64,000 nucleotides of DNA. Origin: Chitinophagaceae bacterium. Its GTDB lineage: Bacteria; Bacteroidota; Bacteroidia; Chitinophagales; Chitinophagaceae. The stretch covers positions 62,001-126,000 of the forward strand of contig CANGIY010000002.1 in assembly GCA_947454235.1 (NCBI GenBank). The letters run 5' to 3'. Position 1 is the stretch's first letter. Each line of letters opens with the position of its first letter. Of this stretch, positions 46,074 to 56,830 are shown in pieces. The translations under genes and the position numbers were made by a program. Under the pieces are notes generated by a model, which made no database searches, was not told the origin of the DNA, and saw nothing but the letters and a program-made list of their open reading frames with translations.

Positions 46074-48302
46074 CTATCTGACTAGGGTCACATCACCCTT
46101 ATAGAACTTTTTGGGTCCCGTCAGGCATTCAGCCTCCATGTAATAGTAATAGGTGCCAATTTCACACGGAACGCCATGAAATTTGCCATCCCAGCGTTCT
46201 GCTGCATCAGTAGATAAGAACACAAGCTGCCCGAACCTGTTAAAAATCGAAAGCTTAAAAGTTTTCATGTTACCCCAAGTAACAACTTTGAATTCGTCGT
46301 TCAGGTTATCATTATTTGGGCTGAAAGCTGTTGGGAAAGATACATTACAACAACGCTCAATTGGACCGTAAATCAAAGCGGCCGAATCAACACACCCAAA
46401 CGCATCGGTGGCAACAACGGTAAAAACTTCAGTATTGTACAAAGTAGTATAAATTCCACCTGAGTCGCTTAGAATAGAATCGGCAGGGCGCCAATTATAC
46501 TTAATTCCTCCGCTAGCTTCAAGGTATATTTTATCTCCATAACAAATTACCCTTGGTAAACCTATTTGCACGGGTGTTGGTAGTTTATGTACGGTAGCTC
46601 TTACACCTACCTGACCGGAACTGCATGTTTTATATTGCTCAATGAAGTACCAATAAAAGTCGCCGGCCGTACTCGTTGAAACTGTCGGAGGCGAAGAAAG
46701 TAAAGAGCCGGCCGAAGTGTACCATGCAATTGTAGCTCCTGTAGCTACTGGCGGTACATTGAGAGTGACTGTTGGTGCTCCTACACACAAATCAATTATT
46801 TGACTATCAAGGGCTATTTTACCACTATCTACAATTGTAAGATTGACAGTATTGGCGCAGCTTGTATCACTTTTTAGGATGACAGTGTATGAACCGGGCG
46901 CCAAACTATCGAATCTGTAAACAACGGCGGTTGTCATTGTATCAGAATACGCATCAACTAAAGTTGCGCCTTGCCAAAGTTGGAAGTGCCTTGGTGAATA
47001 ACCATTTTGAAGCGTAAACTTGATCCACGCTTTTTTATAACACTGAGTTGGTGAAACAACTTCCAGCAAAATAGAAGGCGGATCAGCGATATTAATGGTA
47101 TAGGCTATGGTTTGCGAGCTTGCGATAGGGCAATGGTTATTTTTGAGAGTTACGTAAAACGTATAAATACCCGGTGTAACTGTGCTCAAATTCCAGTCGA
47201 AACTACCGCGTGGTGCAAGTGATCCATTATTGGAAAAATTCAGTGTTGCACCTGTTGGCAAATTGGCTACAGAAAGGGTAGTACTATCACCCGACGGATT
47301 GTTGATGTCAATTAAAAACTGAATCGAAGAATTGCTTTTGCAGGCATTTAATGTAATTGTGGAAGTAGATGTATCTGTTACAGCTGCAGCGCCTACCAAA
47401 TTTGAAATGTAAGAAGTTGGTGGTGCGCCATTGCAGTTATTCATTATAATAAATGTCATTTCCCGCTCTGAAGTGCCAATAAGTACGCCACCACGGTACT
47501 CCAGGACTCTATTCACTACTAGTGCTCTTTGTATAGCACTTGCAGTAAAGGTCATTTGCCCATTCATATTATTGTATGAAAAACTTGAGGCTGCCATGGG
47601 GTGCAGGTAGCTATAGCCTGCATTATAAGACACTTGTATATTTGTGTGTAGATTGCCATTTACCGCGGGAACTAATTCAAACGACAGTGAGTCTCTTTCA
47701 GCATCAAAGGCACCTTGATTATATTCACTTCTTTGATTGAGGCAATAATAAGGAGTTGGAACTGCTGAATAAATGGGTGAATTGTTTTCGTCTGTCGAAT
47801 TATTTAGTAGTGCATCAAGGCTCATGTTTGAACCAGATTGTATGTTGGTGATATTATCTGATCGTCCTGCTGCATTGGTATTTATACGATAGTATTCACC
47901 ATAAAACGTGAAATGCCAATCAGCACTTCTTGAAGGCATTGTATAGGTTGCAGAATAAACGAATTTCTTAATTCCGGGCAGTGTACCAAATCGGCAAGTA
48001 GTTGAATCTTTTTGATTTGGGCAAACCGGTGAAACTTCTTTTCCGCTCGACGTATCGTAGCGCATAACTAATGTATCAACAAATGTGCCTGATTTTGAAA
48101 CGAATATTACAGGCGACATACCAACCAGCGGGTTAGCTGACGTTATTTTTCCACAATCGCCATACATAGTTAAAGTCACTTTATACTGCATTCCGGTTAA
48201 ATGCGTGTACAGCAACTCGCCACCATATATATGTGAAGCACTTGTTTCAAATTGCTTCAAGCAAAGCAAAAAAAGAAGTGCTAAGGATTTAAATATTTTC
48301 AT
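46074..48302 (-). CDS. Secreted protein with gliding-motility-type T9SS C-terminal domain
   Basis: Signal peptide; C-terminal FPTAFSPNNDNLNDEFKVV..FNRFGQLVF..WDGKFHGVPCEIGTYYYY. Confidence 0.88.
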   Translation of the reverse strand: MKIFKSLALLFLLCLKQFETSASHIYGGELLYTHLTGMQYKVTLTMYGDCGKITSANPLVGMSPVIFVSKSGTFVDTLVMRYDTSSGKEVSPVCPNQKDSTTCRFGTLPGIKKFVYSATYTMPSRSADWHFTFYGEYYRINTNAAGRSDNITNIQSGSNMSLDALLNNSTDENNSPIYSAVPTPYYCLNQRSEYNQGAFDAERDSLSFELVPAVNGNLHTNIQVSYNAGYSYLHPMAASSFSYNNMNGQMTFTASAIQRALVVNRVLEYRGGVLIGTSEREMTFIIMNNCNGAPPTSYISNLVGAAAVTDTSTSTITLNACKSNSSIQFLIDINNPSGDSTTLSVANLPTGATLNFSNNGSLAPRGSFDWNLSTVTPGIYTFYVTLKNNHCPIASSQTIAYTINIADPPSILLEVVSPTQCYKKAWIKFTLQNGYSPRHFQLWQGATLVDAYSDTMTTAVVYRFDSLAPGSYTVILKSDTSCANTVNLTIVDSGKIALDSQIIDLCVGAPTVTLNVPPVATGATIAWYTSAGSLLSSPPTVSTSTAGDFYWYFIEQYKTCSSGQVGVRATVHKLPTPVQIGLPRVICYGDKIYLEASGGIKYNWRPADSILSDSGGIYTTLYNTEVFTVVATDAFGCVDSAALIYGPIERCCNVSFPTAFSPNNDNLNDEFKVVTWGNMKTFKLSIFNRFGQLVFLSTDAAERWDGKFHGVPCEIGTYYYYMEAECLTGPKKFYKGDVTLVR

Positions 48303-48446
48303 GTAGCTAGATTCTCGGGCTATAATTACAAAAATACCTAACTTTTGAACATCATTTCTAAAGTATAGTTTAAATCTGGAATTATTACGGGGACTTTACA
48401 CTCTGTCAGGGTGTTTGGCGTAAATAGTAAGTCGAAAAGGTAACTA

Positions 48447-49679
48447 TTACATAATTAAGCCTGCAATAGTAGCAGAAAGGTATGATGCCAAAGTGCCGCA
48501 CAACAAGGCTTTCAACCCAAGTTTAGCTAAATCGCTCCTTCGTTCAGGTGCCAATGCTCCAATACCACCAATTTGCATACCTACACTCGCAAAGTTGGCA
48601 AAGCCACATATCGCAACTGTTACTATCAGATTGCCTTTTGAAGTAACAACCGGAAGGGCTTTCGAAGTTAGATTTTTAAAAGCGATGAACTCGTTAATAG
48701 TTATTTTCTGCCCTAAAAGTGTAGCAACATTTTGAACATCTTGTGTTGGTACGCCCATTGACCACGCCATAGGGTAGAAGAGTTTACCGAAAATGAAATC
48801 GAGCGTCAACTGGTGGTTGATGTGCATCAACAAATAATTGATTAGCTCGATGAACGCAATGAAACCAATGAGCATGGCAATTACGTTCATGGCAATTTTG
48901 AAACCATCAGCAGCGCCATGCGATATGGCATCAATGAAATTACTGTAGCCACTTTTAACGTCCAGTTTTACTGATCCAAAAGTTGGTGATTCTTCTGTTT
49001 CAGGGAATACAATTTTAGAAATAACCAAAGCTCCTGGAGCAGCCATCAAACTTGCAGCCATCAAATAATCGGCAGGTGCACCCATACTTGAATAAACTAC
49101 CAGAATACCTCCGGCTATACATGCAAGGCTGCCACTCATGGATGCGAGCAATTCGCTTTTTGTCATTGTCGGTATATATGCTCTGATCATTACTTGAGCT
49201 TCCACCTGCCCAACAAACGCACTTGCTACGTTACTTAACGCTTCTGATCCGCTTACTTGCATAATAAACTTCATGCCTTTAGCAATCCATTGAACAATAA
49301 ATTGCATAATGCGTAAGTAATAGAGTATTGCAACAATGATACAAACCAGAATGATAGTCGCAGTGATATTGAACGCAAAAACGAAATTTGGTGCCATGCC
49401 GTAACCCTTTACCTGCCCACCGTCGCCTACAACACCAACACCGCGATAAACAAAACCTGCACCTTTTTGTGCGAACCCTTCTATTTTCTCCATGCCTTTT
49501 CCGAGATACTGGAAAAAACGGTTAACAGCTGAAACTTTGAGTACCAATAGCGCAATCACCGTTTGCAACCCAAGCCCGCTAAGTACCAGACGTAAGTTGA
49601 TTCTTTTCTTATTATTGGAAAAAGCAAAAGCGATTCCTAAAATGAGCACAATACCTATCAAACCTGTGAGTCTCTCCAT
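48447..49679 (-). CDS. NupC/CNT-family nucleoside transporter
   Basis: FVGQVEAQVMIRAYIPTMTKSELLASMSGSLACIAGG; CGFANFASVGMQIGGIGALAPERR. Confidence 0.88.
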   Translation of the reverse strand: MERLTGLIGIVLILGIAFAFSNNKKRINLRLVLSGLGLQTVIALLVLKVSAVNRFFQYLGKGMEKIEGFAQKGAGFVYRGVGVVGDGGQVKGYGMAPNFVFAFNITATIILVCIIVAILYYLRIMQFIVQWIAKGMKFIMQVSGSEALSNVASAFVGQVEAQVMIRAYIPTMTKSELLASMSGSLACIAGGILVVYSSMGAPADYLMAASLMAAPGALVISKIVFPETEESPTFGSVKLDVKSGYSNFIDAISHGAADGFKIAMNVIAMLIGFIAFIELINYLLMHINHQLTLDFIFGKLFYPMAWSMGVPTQDVQNVATLLGQKITINEFIAFKNLTSKALPVVTSKGNLIVTVAICGFANFASVGMQIGGIGALAPERRSDLAKLGLKALLCGTLASYLSATIAGLIM

Positions 49680-49830
49680 AAATTCACTAAAAGGATTGCA
49701 AGGTAAAAAATATGTATTGAATACCAGTCGAAATCAGTTCAAGAAGTAGTGAATAGTTGCTATAATTTGTTTTTTCTGTTTTGTACATATGGCAGTCAAT
49801 TATTTATCACCTTTAAAATTTAATTTATCT

Positions 49831-51483
49831 ATGCGTTCTTTATTTTTTGTTTTGATGTACACCTTTGTCCTTGGATTTAATGTAATTGGAAAAGATGGAG
49901 GGATGGAGAAAAGTGCTCCTTTTGAATGCCCGGGTTACGGAATGAGTAAATTATTTCAGTTGAAAAACGGTAACACTTTTCTTGTTCATTTTGGGCAAAC
50001 ACAAGGATTAAACATCAAGGTTTTTGACAATACACGAAAGAAAACAGTTGATTTTGTAGCTAAGTCTAAGTTTTTCGACACCGAGAACCCGCGAAATACG
50101 AAGCTTGAAGGTGTTTACGAGCTCTCAGGCAACATCGCGTTATTTTTAACGGGGCTTGAAGGGCAAAATATTATCATGACGAGAATGATCATTGATGGAA
50201 ATACTGGGAAAATTTTAAGTGATGAGAAAATTGCTGTAGTTGAAAAAGTATCAATTTGGGCTGGGTACATGATAGCATTCGCACATTCTTCTCCTCCCGA
50301 TATTTTTGTTGAAAAGGACCCTAATTCCGACTGTTATGCTGTTATTGTCTACAACGATTTAGCGCATGAAACCAACAAAAGAATATTTGTACAACATTTC
50401 AATGGCGACCACAAACTAATTAATGCGGCCTATTTCAATGCTCCGAACAGTAACTTTAAGATCACCAGATATCTTTCAGCAGCAGTAGACGGTGATAAGT
50501 GTGTTTTCTTATCAACTTATGCATCTAGCGGAAAAAATGCAAAAAGCGGTCTATCTGGTGCATTCGTTTCAAAACTTTCTGCGGGATCAAAGAACTTTGA
50601 AAATAAGGCTATACCGAATACTGAAAAAAACCGTACCGTTTCTTCAATTCTAAGGTTCAATCCCAAAAACAATAAGTTATACTTGCTCAAAGAATATTTC
50701 GTCAGGAAAACATTTATTGACAGCGTTTTCGATGCTGAATTATATTGTATGAATGCCAATTCGCTAAATGTTTTATTCTCCAAACAGTTTGAAATAAATA
50801 AAATTCAATCAGCCGTTGATGCGCCTGTAAAAAAGAAATATGAGTTTGCTGGAAGACCAGAAAATATGGTCATAAATGCTGATAATTCAATTTCTATCCT
50901 TATGGAAGAAACGATGGTTTCAAAAACATCTAATTCAAGGGGTACGCGATCAGGTGGTTATAAAATGATTAATCAGACAGGGATATCAGTTTACAGTGAC
51001 GCTGGAGTCGAATTGAATGGTTATTGGTGTAATAAAAGTCAAATCAACAATAATCTTTCTGCGCAAAAAGAAATGTGCTACCGAGAACACGGACGTTGGT
51101 ATGCAGCTCGTAGCAAACCTTTCTTAGGAATGTTTGAAAATAATGCCGACCAATATTGCTCTTACGAATACATTGAAACATCAAAAGGGAAATATGTGTT
51201 ATACAACGAGCTTCCGGAAAACTTTGAAAAGTACTTTAAACGTCAGCCCGATGCAATTAGGACTTACAGTAACACAGTAGCTCTTCTTTGGAAATTAGGA
51301 GCGACTGAAAACGACAAGTTAAAATCATTATATGGCTCGTATAGTGCCGATAAACATTCATTCAACTATATTTTCTCAGGGAATTATGATAAGTCAACAA
51401 ACACGTATACTACTGTTGCCATTGATGTAAATGGTAAGGAAAAAAATGCACACGTAATTTGGATGGACTTAGACCAAATGTAG
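49831..51483 (+). CDS. Hypothetical secreted protein
   Basis: Likely start 49831 with signal peptide MRSLFFVLMYTFVLGFNVIG; long ORF. Confidence 0.6.
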   Translation: MRSLFFVLMYTFVLGFNVIGKDGGMEKSAPFECPGYGMSKLFQLKNGNTFLVHFGQTQGLNIKVFDNTRKKTVDFVAKSKFFDTENPRNTKLEGVYELSGNIALFLTGLEGQNIIMTRMIIDGNTGKILSDEKIAVVEKVSIWAGYMIAFAHSSPPDIFVEKDPNSDCYAVIVYNDLAHETNKRIFVQHFNGDHKLINAAYFNAPNSNFKITRYLSAAVDGDKCVFLSTYASSGKNAKSGLSGAFVSKLSAGSKNFENKAIPNTEKNRTVSSILRFNPKNNKLYLLKEYFVRKTFIDSVFDAELYCMNANSLNVLFSKQFEINKIQSAVDAPVKKKYEFAGRPENMVINADNSISILMEETMVSKTSNSRGTRSGGYKMINQTGISVYSDAGVELNGYWCNKSQINNNLSAQKEMCYREHGRWYAARSKPFLGMFENNADQYCSYEYIETSKGKYVLYNELPENFEKYFKRQPDAIRTYSNTVALLWKLGATENDKLKSLYGSYSADKHSFNYIFSGNYDKSTNTYTTVAIDVNGKEKNAHVIWMDLDQM

Positions 51484-51490
51484 TTGTCAA

Positions 51491-52003
51491 TTAAGCTGGT
51501 ATCGTAACTCTTGAAGCTAACCAGCTTTGATTGAGCGGTACTAGCCAGTTAGTCATTAGTTCTTTCTTGTTGGTAACTACATTATTAAACACTGGTGTTT
51601 CTCCATTAATGAAGCCTTTATCAATGGCATATTGAATTTGATTGAATGGCAACATTTCAGCTTTTTCATTGCGCAAAAAAGTAATCATCATGCGGTCGAA
51701 GAAGTTGACATCGTATTGTCGTTCAATACTTTTAATAACTCTGACAGAACTATCGGTACTGCATCCTGAAACGTGCGTGTCTGATTCGTCGGCAATTACT
51801 ACTACAAACTGACGAAACAACAATTGCGCCCAACCTTTTACTTTATCTCCATGCGACAACCATTGAGAATAGAACTGGAACAACTGCTCGTTGATTTCTT
51901 TGGCTTCTTTATCAATAAAAGCGCGACTGCTTTGGTACACCCAAACGCGGGAATTATCTGAGAATTCGGCAGGAATCAACGATTCTAGAGTAGTGTTGAA
52001 CAT
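51491..52003 (-). CDS. Conserved Bacteroidota hypothetical protein
   Basis: Likely start 52003 (MFNTTLESLIPAEFSDNSRVWVYQSSRAF). Confidence 0.6.
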   Translation of the reverse strand: MFNTTLESLIPAEFSDNSRVWVYQSSRAFIDKEAKEINEQLFQFYSQWLSHGDKVKGWAQLLFRQFVVVIADESDTHVSGCSTDSSVRVIKSIERQYDVNFFDRMMITFLRNEKAEMLPFNQIQYAIDKGFINGETPVFNNVVTNKKELMTNWLVPLNQSWLASRVTIPA

Positions 52004-52179
52004 GATGCAAAAATAGTGAAATAGGGTGTAAATAACCCACATACTACTATTTTTAGGTATATGGTAGTGCTTCAATCCCTACAGTTGTGTTAAAAGATGG
52101 CATAAATTTTGGAATTCGCTTACAATTACGTATATATTTACATACTTTTGCAAACTTTTAAAAACCGTCTCTTCTACAA

Positions 52180-53229
52180 ATGAAGTTGTCTCAATTTAAG
52201 TTCGACCTTCCCTTAAATTTAATTGCCCAACATCCTGCAAAAAAACGTGAAGAAAGTCGCCTGATGGTCATCTACAAAGACACAGGTAAAATTGAACATA
52301 AAGTATTCAAAGATGTTTTAGGCTTTTTCCATGACAAAGACGTTATGGTCGTGAATAACACTAAGGTGTTTCCGGCTCGTCTTTATGGCAGGAAAGAAAA
52401 AACAGGCGCAAAAATCGAAGTGTTTTTGTTGCGTGAACTCAACAAACCACATCATCTGTGGGATGTTATTGTTGACCCTGCACGTAAAATTCGTGTTGGT
52501 AATAAGCTTTATTTCGGCGACAACGACGAGTTGGTGGCAGAAGTAATTGACAATACCACTTCTCGTGGCCGTACCATCAGGTTTTTGTTTGACGGTGATG
52601 AACATGAGTTCAGGAAGATGCTTGACGTTTTAGGTGAAACTCCACTCCCTAAGTACATTAAGCGCAAGCCTGAAGATGAAGATCGCGAGCGCTACCAAAC
52701 AGTATACGCAAAATACGAAGGTGCCGTTGCTGCTCCAACAGCAGGTATGCACTTCAGTCGTGAATTGATTAAAAGACTTGAAATCATTGGTGTGCGTTTT
52801 GCAGAAGCTACATTACACACAGGTTTAGGCACTTTCAGACCTATTGAAGTTGAAGATCTTTCTAAACATAAAATGGACGCAGAGTACTTCAAAGTTGATG
52901 ACTACGCTGCGAACATTGTAAATCGTGCAAAAGCTGAAAAACGCCATGTATGCTCAATAGGTACAACTACTATGCGTGCATTGGAAAGTTCAGTAACTGC
53001 ACAAGGTTATTTGAAACCTGAAGAAGGTTGGACAAATTTGTTTGTTCACCCACCTTATGAGTTTTCAATTGCTGATTCATTGATTACAAATTTCCATTTG
53101 CCAAAAACTAGCCTGATGATTATGGCTTGCGCATTCGCAGGTTATGATTTGATGATGCACGCTTACGAGACAGCGATTAAAGAAAAATACCGATTCTTTA
53201 GCTACGGCGATGCAATGTTGATTATTTAA
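52180..53229 (+). CDS. queA: tRNA preQ1(34) S-adenosylmethionine ribosyltransferase-isomerase
   Basis: [59 protein letters not shown]. Confidence 0.94.
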   Translation: MKLSQFKFDLPLNLIAQHPAKKREESRLMVIYKDTGKIEHKVFKDVLGFFHDKDVMVVNNTKVFPARLYGRKEKTGAKIEVFLLRELNKPHHLWDVIVDPARKIRVGNKLYFGDNDELVAEVIDNTTSRGRTIRFLFDGDEHEFRKMLDVLGETPLPKYIKRKPEDEDRERYQTVYAKYEGAVAAPTAGMHFSRELIKRLEIIGVRFAEATLHTGLGTFRPIEVEDLSKHKMDAEYFKVDDYAANIVNRAKAEKRHVCSIGTTTMRALESSVTAQGYLKPEEGWTNLFVHPPYEFSIADSLITNFHLPKTSLMIMACAFAGYDLMMHAYETAIKEKYRFFSYGDAMLII

Positions 53230-53249
53230 TTTTTCAGAATGTAATTTTC

Positions 53250-53288
53250 AAAAGCAGGAAGAATTCATTCTTTCTGCTTTTTTCTTTT
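53250..53288 (+). terminator. Intrinsic terminator after queA
   Basis: 14-bp stem (one G-T pair) aaaagcaggaagaa/ttctttctgctttt, loop ttca, T-rich tail. Confidence 0.75.
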
Positions 53289-53475
53289 AAGCGTATAAAT
53301 ATTTTTGTAGTCAAAGTAATTACTTAAAAATGTCTTGAACGCTTCGATGCAGAAAAATAATATAAATATCACGGGTTTTAGGTCCCTAATGTTCTAATTT
53401 TTGAATGATGTTTTTTATATTTGACGAATCTTGTTTTAAGGCTTAGCTAAACAAAGCAATAATTTTTTATTATTT

Positions 53476-53883
53476 ATGAGTGCATCAAACGGAAGCCTGC
53501 CAATAGCATTAGTAATTGAAGATGACCCAACCATTAAGTTAATTTTGAACAGAACCCTTGAGCAAAAATTCAAGACGGTTTCTTTCAATAATGCGCTTGA
53601 TGCTTTGGGGTATCTACACGATGGTAACCTGCCTGATATTATTATATCAGACCTCAATACACCCAACATGGGTGGTTTGGAGTTGATTGGTCAGTTAAGG
53701 GCAAGTGGGTTTTTTAGTGCTATTCCGGTTCTTGTTCTTTCAGGTGAAGAGAGTACTGAAATGCGTATAAAATGCCTTGATTCAGGTGCTGATGATTATG
53801 TTGTTAAACCTTTTAATCCGAGGGAATTAGTTTCAAGACTCAATGCAATTTTGCGTAGGGTGGGGAAGTTGGAATTTAACTAG
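53476..53883 (+). CDS. Stand-alone receiver-domain response regulator
   Basis: ALVIEDDPTIKLIL; IIISDLNTPNMGGLEL; LVLSGEE; DYVVKPFNPRELVSRL. Confidence 0.87.
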   Translation: MSASNGSLPIALVIEDDPTIKLILNRTLEQKFKTVSFNNALDALGYLHDGNLPDIIISDLNTPNMGGLELIGQLRASGFFSAIPVLVLSGEESTEMRIKCLDSGADDYVVKPFNPRELVSRLNAILRRVGKLEFN

Positions 53884-53888
53884 TTTGA

Positions 53889-55094
53889 ATGGCTGAAATT
53901 TCGAAAGAACAAAAAACAAAAAAAGGCATAATCGCTTTGTTGAATATCGACGAAGCCAATGCTGCTATTATTAAAGATTGTGACTTCGGGTTTGAAACTG
54001 AATATATATATTTCAAAAACGGAGTGGAACTTTGCACCCGTTGGGAAAAGGAATCACTGAATATTGTTTCTATTATTTCTCAGAGCGAAGTTATCGCACC
54101 TCTAGGAGTGTATTTATTGGAAACCATTTCCAAAAACGGGAATTTACCTAACGTTCCTTATTTCCTTATTTCAAATAAAATAAACGAGAATCTTTCTAAA
54201 ATTTGTTTGAAATCAGGAGTTGCTGATGTCTTTAAAACCCCGGTCAAAAAGCAGTTTCTGGAACGAAGACTTAGTTTTCTGGTCAACCATTGGAAAGAAC
54301 TTCAAACGAAACCACTCGCCGATAAAATACCTACTTATAAAACACCTTTCATCAAGCGTTTATTTGATATTGCCTTTGCGGGTTCTGTATTATTACTGCT
54401 TTCTCCGTTCTTACTCATTCTTATTATAATTATGAAGTTGGAGTCTCCTGGTCCAATATTCTATTATTCTTTAAGAGTAGGTACCGGCTATAAGATTTTC
54501 AAATTCTACAAAATCAGGTCGATGTATGTTGACGCTGACAAGAGATTGAAGGACTTAAAACACCTCAACCAGTATAGCGGAAAGGACGCTGGTGCAGTTA
54601 CATTTGACGTAAACTCGCTTTGCGACCACTGCATTAAAAATGGCACTAAATGTACACGTCTTTTATACGCCGACCAGCACTCGTGGTGTGAGAAAGACTA
54701 CATCAACACGCGCAAGGCACTTGCTGATAACGCTTTTATCAAGATTAAAAACGACCCTCGAGTTACTCGAATTGGAAAAGTTTTACGTAACACGAGTATC
54801 GACGAGTTGCCACAATTATGGAATGTACTGATTGGTGACATGAGTATTGTTGGTAACAGGCCTTTACCACTTTACGAAGCGGAAAAACTAACCACAGATA
54901 AATATGCTATGCGCTTCATGGCTCCGGCAGGTATTACGGGTTTATGGCAGGTAGAAAAACGTGGAAAAGGTGAAATGTCATCAGAAGAACGTATGATGCT
55001 GGATAATGCTTATGCAGAAAACCATAGTTTCGTAAATGACATAAAACTAATTTTGAAGACAATCCCGGCATTGTTTCAAAAGGAGAATGTTTAG
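53889..55094 (+). CDS. Sugar transferase (polyprenyl phosphate glycosyl-1-phosphate transferase family) with N-terminal degenerate receiver-like region
   Basis: [81 protein letters not shown]. Confidence 0.88.
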   Translation: MAEISKEQKTKKGIIALLNIDEANAAIIKDCDFGFETEYIYFKNGVELCTRWEKESLNIVSIISQSEVIAPLGVYLLETISKNGNLPNVPYFLISNKINENLSKICLKSGVADVFKTPVKKQFLERRLSFLVNHWKELQTKPLADKIPTYKTPFIKRLFDIAFAGSVLLLLSPFLLILIIIMKLESPGPIFYYSLRVGTGYKIFKFYKIRSMYVDADKRLKDLKHLNQYSGKDAGAVTFDVNSLCDHCIKNGTKCTRLLYADQHSWCEKDYINTRKALADNAFIKIKNDPRVTRIGKVLRNTSIDELPQLWNVLIGDMSIVGNRPLPLYEAEKLTTDKYAMRFMAPAGITGLWQVEKRGKGEMSSEERMMLDNAYAENHSFVNDIKLILKTIPALFQKENV

Positions 55095-55108
55095 TTTTTT
55101 TGGCTTTT

Positions 55109-55537
55109 TTAGAAATCTTCAATAAACAGTTTTTTTGTGCTTTCGGTAGGAATCATGCATTCTGCCGATCTACCAAACCATTTAATTCTATTGCGCGCTA
55201 TTAAGTCATAGATTCCGTCTCGTATCGGTCTTGGAATTATAATAAACACATTTCCAATAGAGTAGGGTAATCCAATTAAACGTATTATTTTAAGTGCAGC
55301 AGCAGACTTAAAGTGAAATTTACTGCCGTCGTAGTATATAACCGTACTTAAATCGAGATTTGGTTGATTAAGATGTTTGAGCACTTTTTGCCCTGCTACA
55401 GACTGCAAGGAAGCGAACTTAAGCACACTCTTTCTATCATGCTTGATCAGGAATTGCACCGAGCCATTACACAGATTACAGGCGCCATCAAATAATACTG
55501 TGTGTGCCGGTAAATGTTGAATGACTAAGGATTCCAT
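55109..55537 (-). CDS. DCC-family thiol-disulfide oxidoreductase
   Basis: VLFDGACNLCNGSVQFLIKHDRKSVLKFASLQS. Confidence 0.85.
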   Translation of the reverse strand: MESLVIQHLPAHTVLFDGACNLCNGSVQFLIKHDRKSVLKFASLQSVAGQKVLKHLNQPNLDLSTVIYYDGSKFHFKSAAALKIIRLIGLPYSIGNVFIIIPRPIRDGIYDLIARNRIKWFGRSAECMIPTESTKKLFIEDF

Positions 55538-55540
55538 AAT

Positions 55541-55909
55541 TTATTTTTTTACTGGCCTGAGTGTTGGTGGTGGATTAATACCAAAACCATGGGGGCGCAA
55601 AGCATTTTGAGGAGGAGGAGGTACGTTAACTGGTGCTGGAGGTTGGGGTTTAGGATTCAGTTTAGCGTCTACGAGCGAATCGGCTTTCAGTTTTACCTGA
55701 ATCTTTTTGCGCAAGTTAAGGTCTCTCTTTGCGTTTTCTTCTATTTCTTTCTTGCGAACTGTAGCAATTGAATCTACCTTATGCTTGATTTCTTCTTTTG
55801 AAAACACACGTTCAACAGCCTTTTCTTTGTTACAAGAAAAAAGGGCTACGCCGGCAAATACCACCCAAAATAACTTTCGAAGCATACTTAAGCACAAAAT
55901 TAGTAACAA
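55541..55909 (-). CDS. Small lipoprotein with Pro-rich C-terminus
   Basis: Lipobox-like VALFSCNKEK; PKPQPPAPVNVPPPPQNALRPHG. Confidence 0.6.
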   Translation of the reverse strand: MLLILCLSMLRKLFWVVFAGVALFSCNKEKAVERVFSKEEIKHKVDSIATVRKKEIEENAKRDLNLRKKIQVKLKADSLVDAKLNPKPQPPAPVNVPPPPQNALRPHGFGINPPPTLRPVKK

Positions 55910-56017
55910 ACTATAGACGCAAAATTTGTGCCACAGCTAGCGAAAGAAATTAACACATTATTTGTGATAACTACCTCTGTTTTTGCGTTTAAATCAGTCA
56001 GATTTAGTAATTTTATT

Positions 56018-56674
56018 ATGGAAATGCGCCGATTGTTCAAAATATATTGCCTTTTTGCTTTAGTCTGCTTGGGTAGTTATGCTACTAAGGCGCAAGAACA
56101 TGGTCCTTACGACACGATAATGGTTGGAGGGCTGGAAATGAATGGTGTTATTTATCCACATGTCTTCCTGGCCGATTTTGAGACACACAGCACCTATATG
56201 TCTCCTGAGGAGCGCAAACGCATTGGCAGGTTGAGGTACAATATTTCAGTGACGTATTATTACGCTCTTACAGCTTCTACAGTATTTAGCCAAATTCATA
56301 AAGATATAACCACTATGGATAGGCGGAGGGATAAAAAACAATACCTGAAAAAGGTAGATAAAGAGCTTGACGCTGTTTTTAAAACTCCATTAAAAAATTT
56401 GGCTGTAGATCAGGGGCATGTGTTAATAAGACTTATTCAACGCCAAACCGGACAAAACTGCTATGACATAATTAAAGAAGTGAAGGGGGGAATGTCTGCA
56501 ATGTTTTGGCAGTCAGCGGGTGTGTTCTTTAATAACAATCTGAATAAGGATTATGACCCGAATGGAGAAGATAGAGACATTGAAAGATTGGCAAGGGAGC
56601 TTGAAGAATCTGCTAATTATAGGTATCAATTGATAATGCAGGCTGAGATGATGAAAAAGATTACGAAACGTTAA
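56018..56674 (+). CDS. DUF4294-type secreted protein
   Basis: GGLEMNGVIYPHVFLADFETHSTYMSPEERKRIGRLRYNISVTYYYA. Confidence 0.75.
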   Translation: MEMRRLFKIYCLFALVCLGSYATKAQEHGPYDTIMVGGLEMNGVIYPHVFLADFETHSTYMSPEERKRIGRLRYNISVTYYYALTASTVFSQIHKDITTMDRRRDKKQYLKKVDKELDAVFKTPLKNLAVDQGHVLIRLIQRQTGQNCYDIIKEVKGGMSAMFWQSAGVFFNNNLNKDYDPNGEDRDIERLARELEESANYRYQLIMQAEMMKKITKR

Positions 56675-56830
56675 CAAATGTGCATTAAATGTGCATAAAA
56701 ATTTCCAAATCGTTCAAAAAGTGTGGATTTTTTGTTAATTAATTGTTATTTGGAAGCTAAGAATTTGAGTTTTTCTCGTTTATTCGGAACTTGCACTGAA
56801 TATTGAAAAATATTATAAAACAGTTCAGCA

